From contig JAITYX010000004.1 in NCBI GenBank assembly GCA_021018815.1, forward strand, positions 10,600,501 through 10,664,500: a DNA stretch of 64,000 nucleotides. Direction: 5' to 3'. This document shows, in pieces, positions 1 to 13,153 of the stretch; the stretch's first letter is position 1; every line of letters begins with the position of its first letter. The notes under the pieces are model-generated. The model saw nothing but the letters and a program-made list of their open reading frames with translations, ran no database searches and was not told the origin of the DNA. The translations under genes and the position numbers were made by a program. The stretch comes from Talinum fruticosum (lineage: Eukaryota; Streptophyta; Magnoliopsida; Caryophyllales; Talinaceae).

Positions 1-336
1 AAATTGCAGGAAGGAAGGAAGCTATTCATGGAGTTTCGAATTCTAAGAACCCAAATAAAGCCAAACAATGTTTAAATTGTGATGATAAACCTACGTCGAC
101 ACTGTCGACGGGCGGTTAAACATAGCCGGAGGTGGTAATAGGGCTTTGAATATGGTGATTGATGAAGAATTGGAAGTTACGCCAAGAAGTGAAGCTCGAA
201 AAGAAAAATAAGGAAGGGTCTTATAGTGGTGGGGAGAAAGTCCGTGTGGTGGAAGATGATGATGTGAGTACAAAGAATCGGGCGGGGTTGCACCGGCGGA
301 GGTTGTAGTGCAACCCCGCCCAGCCAAATAAAGCTC

Positions 337-1065
337 CTATGTCTAAACCGTCGAGGGCTTGGTGACCCTCGAGCAGGAAAGATGCTCCGTAATTTTTACA
401 TAGAGTAAAGCCACAGTGGTCTTCCTCTCGGTGACCAAGATGAGTAGTATAGAAATGCGTTGTTTAAATGAGCAGGTGTTGTCTACTCATGAGAAGAAGT
501 ATTTTGGGGTGTCGAGAAGACGGTCTGGGGATTAGCTATGATATGGGAGCAAGATGTTAACCTTACATTTTTATCTTACTCGTCGAATCATATCGATGCT
601 TTAATCCAAGAGTTTGAGGATATGGTAGCATGGAGGTTTACAGGAATTTATAGGTGGCCCGAAACCCGGAACAAATTGAAAATTTGTGCTCTATCGAGGA
701 ATCTTAAAACTCATTCATCTTTACCGTGGATTGTGGGTGGTGATTATAATGAGATCTTGTTTAATTCCGAAAAGCAAGATGGCCCTTTAAACCCTCAACG
801 TGTGCTCGGATGAGTTCCAATCAATTTTAGGGAGTGTAGGTTAGTCGATTTGGGATTTAAAAGGAAGGAGTTCACTTGGTGGAATGGTAGAGATGGAATG
901 GCTTCAACGGAGGAAAGACTGGATTGGTTCCGTGCGGATGTGGACTGGGTTGTGAAGTTTCCGAGCTACAAGGTCTCTCATCCGAACGAAGATATCTCGA
1001 ATCACTTGCCCATTATGATTCATACGAGTAGACCAACTAGGGGTGGAAGACAACGCCAAAGATGA
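337..1065 (+). pseudogene. LINE endonuclease (EEP) domain remnant
   Basis: The N-terminal 'RGLG-P' motif of plant LINE endonucleases is recognisable near 350. It is followed by WIVGGDYNEIL (about 730-765), the region matching the usual W-x-GDFNE block, and by LVDLGFKRKEFTWWNGRDG (about 842-895). The terminal motif, normally SDHxP with a catalytic Asp, reads SNHLP at about 1000-1015. An in-frame stop lies between the two longest pieces, at about 811-813. The domain cleaves target DNA in live elements; this copy has lost a catalytic residue and its frame. Confidence 0.8.
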
Positions 1066-1499
1066 AGATTTGAGGTCATGTGGGTGGAAGATGATTATTG
1101 TGCCGATGTGGTTGATAAGACATGAAGGAGTCGTGTTAATTCTAATCCAAGTGGATAGTTGTGTTGATAAAATTGAGAATTGCATGACTTAATGGAACAC
1201 CGAGGAGTTCGGAAACATACAACATGAAATTATGAAATGCAAGGCTAAGATCAAGGTGACTACCGATGTGGTTATTCGAAAACAACTCTTTAGTGATCTT
1301 CGTGAGTGGCGTAGGAAAGAAGAAGTGCTTTGGTGGCAAAGATCGCGCTCAAATTTTGTGAGATTTGGAGACAAAAATTCTCGGTGGTTTCATCGAAGAG
1401 CTAATATGAGAAGGTCTGTTAATACTATTTCTACTTTGAGAGGGAATGATGGGTCTGTTTATATTTTGATATTCGAGAAATTGAGAATATAGTAGTAGA

Positions 1500-2812
1500 C
1501 TTCTTTGGCAAATTGTTCTCCTCGGATGGTGTTCAATATATTGATGCGGTTATCAACTTGATCCCAGTGAAAGTTACGGAAGATATGAACCATTAACTAG
1601 CGTAACCATATAGTAGAGAAGAAGTTTTCCAAGCGTTGAACCAAATGCAACCCGAAAGGCTCCTGGACCCGACGGGCTGAACCCATTATTCTTTCGAAGT
1701 ATTGGCCAATTGTGGGGAATGATGTCGGTGAAGCGATGATGGCTATCCTCAATGACTCCTCAATCCCGGAAGGTATGAATCATACGTTTGTCACTTTGAT
1801 TTTAGACCTGTAAGCTTACGTAACGTCATTTATAAGCTTGTAACTAAAGTCTTAGCGAACAGGCTCAAAGAATTGCTCCCGGATATTATTTCGGAGAATC
1901 AAAGTGTTTTTACCCCGGGCCGGTTAATTTCGGATAATGCCTTGATTGCATTTGAGATATTTCATTCAATGCAATGTCATGCTTGGAGTTAATAGGAGTA
2001 TGGCTCTTAAACTGGACATGTCTAAGGCTTATGATAGGGTTGAATGGGCTTCCTAAGGAGAGTGATGCACAAGTTGGGTTTTTGTCATAGTTGGATCAAT
2101 GTTGTTATGAGTTGTGTGAAGTCCGTGACGTTTTCTTTTATGATAAATAGAGTACAACATGGATTTGTGAAATCTCCAAGGGGGTTGCTTCAAGGTGACC
2201 TTTTATCGCCCTACCTATTTCTATTTTGTGCTGAGGGTCTATCATATTTGATGACAGATGCTCGTTTGAAGGGGCCGAATAAGTGGCCATCGTGTTTGTC
2301 CAAGGGCTCCTGTGATATCTCACTTGCTCTTCGCTGATGGCACAATGATATTTTGTAAAGTCGATGAGAAACAAGCAATGGAGATTAAAGATATACTTGT
2401 CAAGTACGAAAAAGCTTCGGGATAAAGTATCAATTTGAAGAAATCTGGTGTTGTCTTCAACAAAAGGACCCCACAACATAGACGAGATAGCATCTTGACT
2501 ACACTTGACATCGGGGAGGTGTTAGCCCATGACAAATATTTAGGTCTTCCAATGAAGGTGGGTCGTTTGAAAAACGAGCTTTTATGCCAATTAAGGACAG
2601 GGTTAAAAAGAGGCTTTATGGTCTGGATTGATAAGCATCTCTCGTGGGCGGGCCATGAAGTGCTATTAAAGGCGGTTGCCCAAGTAATCTCGACTTATGC
2701 AATGAGTATATTCAGATTTACCAATGAGTTATCCGATGAGATCCAAGTTGTGATGAATCAATTTTTGGTGGGGTCAATCTCCAGATTCGAAGAAAATTTT
2801 CCTGGTTAGGCG
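1500..2812 (+). pseudogene. LINE reverse transcriptase domain remnant
   Basis: Several RT blocks are readable in shifting frames. LVTKVLANRLKELLPDIISE lies near 1838-1895, followed by a Q-S-x-F-x-PGR-x-I-S-DNA block. Next come LKLDMSKAYDRVEW (about 2010-2048, finger/palm motif with catalytic Asp) and SPRGLLQGDLLSPYLF (about 2176-2222). The catalytic FADD box reads FADG at about 2329-2340, a change that removes one of the two metal-binding aspartates. Stops and shifts separate the blocks. The region is non-functional as it stands. Confidence 0.85.
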
Positions 2813-3421
2813 TGAAAGACTTTATAGAAGCAAGATGGTTGGTGGCATCGGTTTTAGAGACCTTAAGGGGTTCAATTGTGCTTTGCTAGCTAAACAATTG
2901 TGGAGATTGATGCACGATAGAAATTCATTGCCTTTCGAGACTCCTTAAAGCTATCTATTTTCCCAATTGTGGTTTGTTGGAATCCCGGTTAGGCTACCGT
3001 CCTAGCTTTACCGAGAGAAGTTTATGGGGGTGAAATGGATTGTGGAGGAAGGGTCTAGGTGGAGGGTGGGAGATGGTTATTACCTAAATATATAGGAGGA
3101 TAAGTGGATACCGAAACCTTCATCTCGTTAAGGTCATGACACCATTTAATCCTCACTTATCCCTACTATAAGTAGGGGATCTTATTGATAGGGATCATGG
3201 GAAGTGGAATGAGATGTTGGTGGACTAGGTGTTCATCCCCGGGGATGCTGAGGTGATCAAACGTATCCCACCGAGTCCGAACTAGCCCCAAGATAGACTA
3301 ATCGGCATTACTCATCGGATGGTGAATTAACGAGTTAAATCTGTTTATTACTTTTTGCAGCAACGTAATGAAGGGGAGTCGGGGCCAAGTTCTTGTCTAG
3401 CGAGACAAGGAAGGGTGGAAG

Positions 3422-4354
3422 ATGATTTGGAAGATGAATGTGCCTCCTCGAATCAAACTCTTTGTGTGGCGATGTTGTGCTCATGCACTTCCAACAAGAG
3501 AACGTCTAGGTAGGCGTCTTCCTAACTTTTCTATGAGATGTTCAACGTGCAGGGCAATACAAGAGTCCGACTTTCATGACCTCTTTGATTGTCCCTCGGC
3601 TTGGAAGGTGTGGTGTGTTAGTACATTTTCGAGTGCGGGCACTCAAACGAGGTTACGTGTGGGATTCATTATTCACTCGTCAAAAGGGGCTTGGAGGAAA
3701 ATGTGTGGTGTGAGTTTGTAGCCACTATCTATGCAATATGGAACAAGAGGAATCCGAGGATTTTTGATAGCACAGAAAGCATGGTATAACTTCTTATGAG
3801 CAAGTAGCTAGTTGGGTAAAGGAGTATTATCAAGCTCAAACAAACTATGCTTGTCACTACAGATTTTATACAAATTGCTTGGACCCCTCCTATGCAAGGG
3901 TGATGGAAGGTGAATTTTGATAGGGAAAAATTAAGGATTGGGGCCATGGATGGGGGTGATAATTCGTGACGAGGAAGGAGATGTTGTGGTTCTCAATAGT
4001 GCACCCCGGAATTGGAGGAAGTACGGGCATGTCGTTTATAGTTGGCGATTGACCACAATTTGGGGAGTGTGATGGTGGAAGGAGATTGTCGAGTCCTTGA
4101 TATCAAAGTTGATTAAGAAGAAGGAAATTGCCTCCGAACTTGGATTAATCACCAGTGATATATTAAAGCTTAGTAGTGAATTTAATTTTTGCTCGTTTGG
4201 TTTCGTTAGGCGTAATGGTAATTGTGTTGCTCATTCTCTTACTCATCTTCATTCCTATGTCTCGAATTCCCGAGTTTGGCTTAAGGATGGACCAAATTGT
4301 GTCTTTGATCCGGCCTTGAATGATCTTTGTAAAGTGATATTTTCAAATGACTGA
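3422..4354 (+). pseudogene. LINE zf-RVT and RNase H-like C-terminal remnant
   Basis: At 3422-3640 the translation shows W-K-M-N-V-P-P-R-I-K-LFVWR, then HALPTRERL and paired cysteines followed by H and C. This is the zinc-binding domain common at the end of plant LINE polyproteins. After frame breaks, W-K-V-N-F-D at about 3907-3924 matches the start of the RNase H domain. VEGDCRVLISKLIKKKE through VRRNGNCVAHSLTH (about 4075-4245) is its C-terminal part. The final reading ends at a TGA at 4352-4354. Confidence 0.8.
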
Positions 4355-4405
4355 AATCTGCTTTGTTGGTGATAAAAAACATAAATAAATAAACACTGCA
4401 ATAAT

Positions 4406-6650
4406 AAATAATCAACATGAACTTTCCAGTAAGTTAATGGCTAACGATAATAACGTTTGGTTGAGTAACGTGATCAATACCTTGACAAAAAAGGCAAACA
4501 TTTTACATTAAAAATTTTTATTTGCATTGATATTTTATCACGTTGAGAATGTTTAAAGAATCCAATTTAGTTGCATTTCTGTTGAGGTGTATTAGGTCGG
4601 AGGAAAAATATTTTTAAAAAATAAAATAAAATAAAATAAAATTTTATATTAAATTGTCCCCATTTTTTGAGATTTGTTTCATCTAATTGAAATTTTTTTC
4701 GAGAAAAATCATTTTTCCTCCAATCAATGCCTCTATAGATATAAGAACTTTTCATTATAAATTCATATCAAGTTTTTGAGTATATGTTTAGATCTTTGAA
4801 TGATACATGTGTAGATTATCATGAATTATATTTCTTAATTTAATTAAAAAAATTTGAAGATTTCGAAATTTATCTTCTTTCTACCTTTACAACTCCAATA
4901 GCATTTTTGTCCATTCAGCAAACAAAAGCAATCTTAATTCGATATAAATAAAACAAAAAGCAATCTAAATAATGATTTTAGCCATTGACACGGGAATCGC
5001 AATATGGCTGAATATTTTTTTTGGGAAATGTGCAATTTATTTATGAATGTTATTAAATGAAAATACTTGAGGCTCGTATTTAAGGAGAATATTGGTAAGT
5101 TACATATAACTGTATAAAAAGTGTGTTCCTCCGCATACAACATAATTTATGTTGATCAAAGAAACAACCAAAATGTTTCTTTGATAGGCAACATAAGATG
5201 TTTCATTACTATCATTTTCCAACATAAAATAATGTTATTAAAAAGTACAATTTAAGAAGAATTTTCTCTCGATATACAAATTTTATGATAAAAGAACTCC
5301 ACGACGTAAACATCGCATTATGACATCTTCATGGGAGTTGGAGCCTCCAACCAAAATGTGTAGTTTAATTTGTTGATTGATGCTCTCATTTATTCTTTCA
5401 TTTCCCTCCGCCATCTTCAATATATACAAGTGATGAAAGCAATAACATCAATGCAACAGGTTGTAAATACCACATATCAATGTCATGTACTGATCTTTTT
5501 TTCGTTTAATAACAAATTTTCATGTATATATTTTTTTCGGATGCAACAAATTCAAGTATATTAATAATAAGTAATGGATGCCTTAATTTTTAATATTTTA
5601 TTTTAATGAATGTTGGTATCTAATGGCCTTTAGGTGTGGATTTTTATTCCTTTCAGATCATTACAGTCCACTTTCAAAAATAATATTTAAACAATAATAT
5701 CGTCATCTCGGTTGTGTTTTGGATGGTTATAACAATGAGAAAATACTAATTTCATTAAAATAAAAATTTCACGACCATGAAATTTAAGGTGGATATGTTA
5801 AAGAATAAGCAGATATAGACATTGTGAAGAAGGGAAGTTATGGTTGAGAAGGAGAGAAAGAGAGAGAGATAATCATCACTCTGTTTGAAAAGAGAAATTG
5901 TTCAAAACTCAAAAGTTCGATTTTTAGTCGGCAATCTTAACCCTAATTTTGATATTGATGGGTTTGTAAATACATCATATGAATTTTTCTTCATCTATGT
6001 ACTTTTGTTTATCTTGAACTATTTTGTTTTTGTTGAGTTTTATTTAGCTTTTGTACCTTCCGTACTTTTAATTATTAAAAAATAAGGTTAGGGTTGACAA
6101 AGGGAATCAATAATACAAAATTAAGGGTATGTTTTCTTGGGTGTTTTTTTCCCTATAATCGACTAATTCCTATTCTAGCCTACCCTTTCTAAATTTTTTT
6201 ATTCATTTCTAATTGTTAAAACCCTTTTAAAATACAATCGAACAGATTTTACAGATACTGATTAACTTGGTATACAAGAAGAAACAACTAATTGAGAATA
6301 TTATACATTTTAATGCTATCATAACCCTACAAAATACAGCTGAGAAACACAATGTTACCCTTCTAAATCTTCTATGCAATTGAGAAAACAATGAGATAAC
6401 GTTGCAACATTTAATTTGAACATCAAAAATCTTGTTCGACATACCTCGAATGAATTTAATTATACTCTTGTAATGTATACTATAGAAAGATTATTATTAA
6501 ATAACTCATAGATGATAAAATATTTTTGTTTAAAGAGAACAACGTACATACAAATTCAATCTACTTTCAATCAAGTATTTCCATTATGTTTCTAGTATTT
6601 CCATTATTATTTTTTCGATAAATTTTTCAAAAAATATCTTGTGAAAAATA
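4406..6650. other. AT-rich intergenic region, no gene recognised
   Basis: No conserved protein, RNA gene or clear transposon ends were seen. The sequence is very AT-rich with scattered homopolymers. A short purine run (GAGAAAGAGAGAGAGAG-like) lies near 5850-5872. Small ORFs here show no recognisable motifs. Confidence 0.6.
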
Positions 6651-6972
6651 ATCCCATTAAAAAGTGTAGACAATATCCTTCCGTTCCTTCCTTTTAGCGG
6701 TTCGTGCGAGGTTCAAATGTCGCCTTTTGTTTAGTAGTGTCAGGCATACGGACAGACATTCAGCCAGCAACAGAGAGACTGTCAGAGAGTAGAGAGAGCG
6801 AGCGAGGGAAGTCGCTTGGACAGGCAAGTCTTCTCTTTCTTGATGAATTGAGCTGCTTTGATTGCTTTTTTGCATTTTCAATCGCTGTTAGTTTAAGGGT
6901 TTTGGAAGTTATTCAATTTCAATTTACAGACAAGAGAGTGAAAGTGGCGGAGAAGGAGAAGCTTGCATATAT
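6651..6972 (+). promoter_or_regulatory. Presumed MSH1 promoter and 5' leader
   Basis: This is the stretch immediately before the MSH1 start. It becomes less AT-rich than the upstream gap, and a purine-rich GAGAG tract lies at about 6773-6810, as is common in plant 5' leaders. No TATA box is obvious, which fits a housekeeping gene. The transcription start cannot be placed from sequence alone. Confidence 0.35.
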
Positions 6973-9900
6973 ATGTACTGGTTTACGATGAAGGCCGTTG
7001 CGGTTTCGGTACCCAGATGGCGGCCTCTCTCTCTTCTTCTTCGCTCTCACGTTTACACTTACCCTTTTCTCGCTTCGCATCCACTTCGCCTGTTTGTACT
7101 CTCTCTCTGCCTTTTTATTTGTCTGTCAATCTATCCTTTTGGTGTTGTGGGGTGAGGTGGGTATAGAGTAAAACCCCCTTATGGGAAAGTTTGGTCGTGT
7201 GAATTATCTTCCTGGTATGTTATTCACCAAATGGAATGGTTATGTTGTGGTGATAACTTACAATTTTGACATAATTCAAGTTGTGCTTCAACATTGTGCT
7301 GTTTAACTCCTTACTTTATTAAGACTTAATTAGTTGGCCACTCAAGAAAGTATAATTCTATCTTGCCTTGTGTTGTGTATGTACATTAGCGTTACCCTGC
7401 CTTTTGAACTAGTAGCCTGTTATATTCTGCTTGATGAATGGAACTGAAAGTGGGGTGGAACTGAAAGAAGTTGGAAGGTGGTGAAAGGAGTTGGAACTAG
7501 CTGGAAGAAGGTGGAATGAGCTGGAAACAATTATAACTAAAACTTTTGGAAAACTGGGAGCAACTAAAAGGAGTTGGAAGAAACTGGAAGAGTGGAAGGG
7601 AAGACTTAAAGTTGATAAGAAAGGCCCTAAGTAGGGGTGAAATAGATAATTTATGCTGTCTTGGAGGTAGCATGGCAGTCTGCCTTCTAATGGCTCTCAA
7701 ATGAATTCATGGTTTGCTGAAAATAGGAAGGGGTTTCTGTAATTTTGTGGGATGTGTCTTGAGGGATGGACCGGTTTTTTACCAGGCAATGAATTGATTT
7801 TTCTTTCCAAAAGAACATTCCCAGGCCACAACCCAAGGAAGCCCTAAAGAACATAGAACTGACTGGCAACGGAGGAGTAAATAATTGGTGGATTCCTGAT
7901 TTCCTTTGCTCATGAATCACCTGTTAACCAAAATCTCCTTGAATTGCCTCCCACACAAAAAGAAAAAGAAAAAGAAAAAGAAAAAGGACAGTTGATGGAC
8001 TGATCCTTTATCTATGACAGTTAACAGTTGACATTGGTCATATGAGCTATAGTTTGATGAAATAAATGAGAAGTGTTTCTTTTCATGTTTTCAAATTTCT
8101 CTTGGGGAATTTAGATCTAATGAAGGAATAACTATAAATATGATATTGACATCATAAGCTGACCACATATTTCCCTTCTGCTTGTTATTGGTTTGTGTTT
8201 TGAAATAGTTAGGCATTTATTTTCAACAGTTTGTGCTACTGCTGTGTTGGAATGTCAAACTAATTTTTTATTTTATTATATTTGTTTAGTTCCTCTTGTG
8301 TTTAAAGGCATATTATACTTTCTTTTTCTCACAAATCAACTTTTTTTTTTTTTTGGGGGGGCAACAGCAATAGTCAGTATGAGCAAGTCCATTGTTTCAG
8401 AGAGACAAAAGTGCTAAAAGGGACAAAGACAACTAAAAAGGCCAGAGAATGGAGAAATGTTATGGACGAGAAGGATATTTCCCACATCTTGTGGTGGAGG
8501 GAGGTTTGTTTTTTTCATGTGTCTTTAATTGCAAATGCACCCTGCCCAGATACATGTCCTGCTTGCATTTTGTACGTTGCCTATCCAGTATTTTGTGCAT
8601 AAGCTTGAAGCTAAGCACATGCTGAGAGCTAGCTTATACATTGTTGCGGATGTTTTTTTTGTGTGTCATGTAGAGGTTGGAGATGTGCAAAAACCTTCAA
8701 CAATTCAACTTCTCAAGAGACTTGTGTACTCCAATTTGCTTGGACTGGACATTAACTTAAAAAATGGGAGGTGAGCAAATAGAACGGATGATCTTTTTCA
8801 ACACTTCTTTGTTTGGGTGCTTTCGTTCTCTGGTATTACAACTGCCTTTATTAAAGAGAATTTACTTTTTCATTAAAAAAGAGTCTTTGGTTTCATTCAT
8901 GTATTAATTCTAAAGTGAAAATAGTGAAAAATAACAAAAATTGGTTACACTTAATAGATTTTCACATGGAGTTGTTTTGCTTAATGCAGTCTGAAAGAGG
9001 GCACCCTCAACTGGGAGATGCTGCAATTCAAGTCAAAGTTTCCACGTGAAGTTTTGCTATGCAGAGTATGCTTCCATCTCAAATGCCTGCAGTTAACCCC
9101 TCTGTCTAGTTTATTATGCTTTGCTTCAAGAACTATTCCCTATTGTCGCATCAAATGCACCATGCCCTCAGCATTTTTTTTGTTTTTATTGTTATTTATT
9201 TATTTAATTTATTTTTTGCTTTAGGTTGGGGAGTTCTATGAAGCCATTGGTATTGATGCTTGTCTTCTTGTTGAATATGCTGGTTTAAATCCATTTGGTG
9301 GTTTACGCTCAGATAGCATCCCAAGAGCTGGTTGTCCAGTTGTGGTATGGGAACAGTTGCATTTTTCTTCGTAATTTCATCATTCTATTGTATTTTGTCT
9401 TCACTCTTGCGTAGTCTAGGTTGTGTGATACGCATAAACCTTGTCTTATTATTGTCAATGTTATTGTATATTGTTTGGTGTGCACATAATCTTCTAAATG
9501 GATAGATTAAATGAATGCTAGGGTAGTGAATAATGATATGATTATTTCTCTGACCGATAAGGTTACTCTTATTTCATATGTACGTTTTCACTGCCTGCTT
9601 TTAGATGTCGTTCGTTTTATCTTATGATGGAAACATATGTTCCATTTAAAAGCCATTGAGGGATATCTAGGCTCAATTTGGAGTTTGTATTTGTGTGTTA
9701 CTCCTGTAGGAATGGGACTGGTTTTGCAACTCTGAGTGTAAAGTGACGCGCTCACATAATAATGTGTTTGCAATTAATGTGCTGTTCAATGCACTCTCAA
9801 CCATCAGTAATAATCCTTAAACACCCTAAAACTTTTTGGAGGAGTCATAAGGAGCATGTAGTTACGATTTGACAGTTTCTCGGCATTTTTATCGAAAGTT

Positions 9901-12900
9901 AAAAAACCATGCATAATAGGCTCATAAAGGTGGTTTTGATGGGCTTTGACCACTCTACTTTCTTAACATCCTTTAAGGCTCTAAATATCTCTGTTCATTT
10001 GAAATGAAGAGTGAATCAACAATATATGCTATGGACTTCTAAAACATCCTAAAACGTTTGAAGGGGTCAGGAGCAGCACATAGTCTTCATTTGATAACTA
10101 CACAGACATTTTTGTCAAAGTATCAAAAATCTTGAATAATAAGCTTTTACTTAAGGGGTTCTTGAGAAGGCCTGCCACTTGACCATGGGGGCATTCATAA
10201 TATCTCTTTAAACAAGTTTAATGAGCAGAACAGCCCATCTTGCATGTTTGAAGCATGATTTTGAGACGTGTGATCTACCATTATGATTGTATATGGTGTG
10301 CTCTAAAAGATGTTTAAAATGATTCGAAAACATTGAAAGGGGCCGACTGGAGCATATAGTCTTTGGTACGAAACATATAGTAACAATTTGAGAACTTCTA
10401 AGACACTTTTCCAAAACCCCAAAGGTCATGTAGTATTATTTATATCCTTTAAGTTTTGGGACTGCAGAGGCGGTGAGGTCTATATGTCTGACACCTCTTA
10501 TGACATTGTAAATACCCCTATAGACAATTTAATTACTTCAATGGCTTCGCAGAAACCACTTCGTAGATATTCAGATGTAAATCTAAAATGCAACTAGAAC
10601 AGGTGCTGTAGTCGCATACAATTCCCTTTGAACTACACATTACTGGCCTAAGATACTGTAGTTTGGAAAGGTTATTGGCAACACAGCCACCATTGGACAA
10701 CTTTTCAAGTGGTTCTTCAAGATCCTATAAAACTTTGTAGAGTAGCCTTCATTTTGGCAGTCTTGAGAATCTGTGTCATTATACTCTGAAAGCTTGTAAG
10801 GATATTCCGGAATAATGCGACAGAGGAGGCTATGCAACTTTTGTGTCTGGTTCAAAATAATAGTTTTTTTAATCTGTTGGTTTTTTGCTTATGGATTTCA
10901 ACAATTCCTTACAAACTTGTACTTCATTTTCCACTTTTGCAGAATTTGCAACAAACTTTGGATGACTTGACACGCAATGGCTATTCTGTTGTGAGTATCC
11001 AGGATGCAAAGTTTTCCTTAAGCTGGGTCTATTGTTATACTGAAATATCTGCATTTAGTCTCACATTTGATTCGTAATGAAGGTGAATGATTTTATGAGT
11101 TTGTTTCTATTGGGAATAACTCAACGGGAAAAGTGAGTAACTCCCACCCCCTCCCCTTTCTTCCTCTTCTCTTAAGGGTGGACTCTATATTAATCCTTCC
11201 CCCGTCTACCTTTCATGAGATTTTTTTTCACTTATGGAAGAAACTTCACCCATGAGCTGGTGAATAGTTGTCTTGCTTGCTGTCCCCTAGGGAACCACTA
11301 ACTATGATTTGATGCTGACGGCATCAGTTTTATTTTGGTGAAATTTACAAGTGAATTGATGGATTGTGAAATTTACAAGTGAATTGATGGATTTCCTGCT
11401 CCTCCGCCTGCTTGAGACCCCAAAACAGGGGGAGGAAAGGAAAAAGAAAATAGAGATATATGAATTAGGAAGAGAAGTGTTCTGATATAGTAGGGTACCT
11501 GACATGTAAGTGTAATACTCTATCGGAATCCATTTAATGTGAAAGTTGTCAATTCAGTCTGACTCTTTTTTAATACTTCTGGCATTGAAAGTGTGAGATA
11601 ATTTTTGAATATTGGTTTCATTGGTTAATATAACCAGGCAGTTTTTTATTTTCCCATTCTAGTGCATTGTTGAGGAAGTCCAAGGTCCAACTCAAGCTCG
11701 TTCTCGGAAGGGTCGTTTCATATCTGGGTAATGCATTTTTATATCAAACTTAATGATGTTTTATAGTTGTTGAGAGTTCCTTTGTTAATATTATTACATT
11801 TATGCCATTTAAATTAATTATTTTTGCTTTAGACCCCTGAAAACGTTGAAAATGATGTATACGCTTATGAGCATTGGATAATTTCACATTCAATGTCTGA
11901 TTGATTAATTGCTAGATCAAACCATTTTCTCCTGTTAGTGGCTTGCCTAACTTCACGTTTTGACATCTGAAATTTTGCTTCAAGAGAGGGTGGGGAGGGG
12001 AGGGAGCAGCTCTTCTGGGAATGATTGGTTAGTTCTATAATTTATTACTCCCTCGATGATATTTATCCTGCTAGTTAATATAAATTTTTAAGGGAAATCA
12101 TGTAGTTGTTATGTTGCGTATTGTTTTCAGAAGAGAGAGAATACTTAATATCAGTAATAGTAAAAAAGAGATTTTATCTTGGAACATCCATTAAAAGAAA
12201 GAAGGATAAATAATTTGGGATGGAGGGAGTACTTACATAAAGCCTTGATTCTATTTTCAAAAAGAGATTTCGTCCATGGACCATTTACTTGCATAAAGTG
12301 TTTTGAGTCTCCTGTCTCTCCCCTCCCCTGGGTCCCTTTCTTTAAGACATTTGTTTTGTATTGTAGCTGACTATTTGCAATTCAAATACCCCTCTTTCTC
12401 TTATTTTATTATCCTTCTGTGCAACTTGGTTCTCATGTTTTTCTGGATATTCTGTTAGTTCAGAAAGGAAAAACTGAATATCCAAAGATGGTGGCTCTTG
12501 GCCTTTTGCTACCGGAGAGTGTTCATTAATATATCACAAATTGAAGAATAAGCTTACTGTAATTCAGGAAAAGACTCATCTCCCAGAGACACTTAAAGTG
12601 TGTTGACAAGAGGGTTTTATCCAATGCAATGTGTAGCAGTAGGCAGTAGCACTATAGTTAGTTTGGAACCTTTTGGTTTGCAGCCTTCTCACTCTCTTTC
12701 CTACTCTAACCTTCCTTTCTTTTGTTTAATTTGAAATTTAGACATGCACATCCTGGTAACCCATATGTATTTGGACATGTTGGGGTCGATCGTGATCTTG
12801 ATTTTCCCGAACCAATGCCTGTTGTTGGTAAGTGACATAAAACCTTTTTCTATTTTCTTGTTTTAGTGCTTTTGATCTCTTCACATATTTGAATCATATC

Positions 12901-13121
12901 AAGAATTTGAGTGTTACTAAAGGCTTATTCGAATTGGCATTTGTACCAACATTTACAACAACTTTCAGCTCATTTCAGCTATAACAGCTCATAAATGCTA
13001 TAACAACTATAAGAGCTATAGCCGTTTATCATAACCTCATATTATTATTATTTTTTTATAAGGATATTACTATTATTATTGTCGATATTATTATTATTAT
13101 TATCGATATTAATATTATTAA

Positions 13122-13153
<32 letters not shown>

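Larger units (their letters stand above)
1..4405 (+). mobile_element. Degenerate L1-type LINE retrotransposon (5' end outside window)
   Basis: Remnants of all parts of a plant L1-clade LINE occur in order on the + strand: an endonuclease/exonuclease/phosphatase (EEP) region from about 337, a reverse transcriptase from about 1640 to 2810, a zinc-binding RT-associated (zf-RVT) domain near 3422-3640, and an RNase H-like domain ending at about 4354. The reading is broken by many stops and shifts, so no fragment can make the full polyprotein. An A-rich stretch (about 4373-4405) follows the last domain and fits a LINE 3' tail. The target duplication cannot be tested because the 5' end is not in the window. 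Established: such elements move by target-primed reverse transcription. Inference: this copy is long dead. Confidence 0.9.

Noticed and set aside
13080..13152. ATT array as a possible CRISPR-like or structured repeat array
   Set aside because: It is a simple trinucleotide microsatellite with no spacers, inside a transposon.
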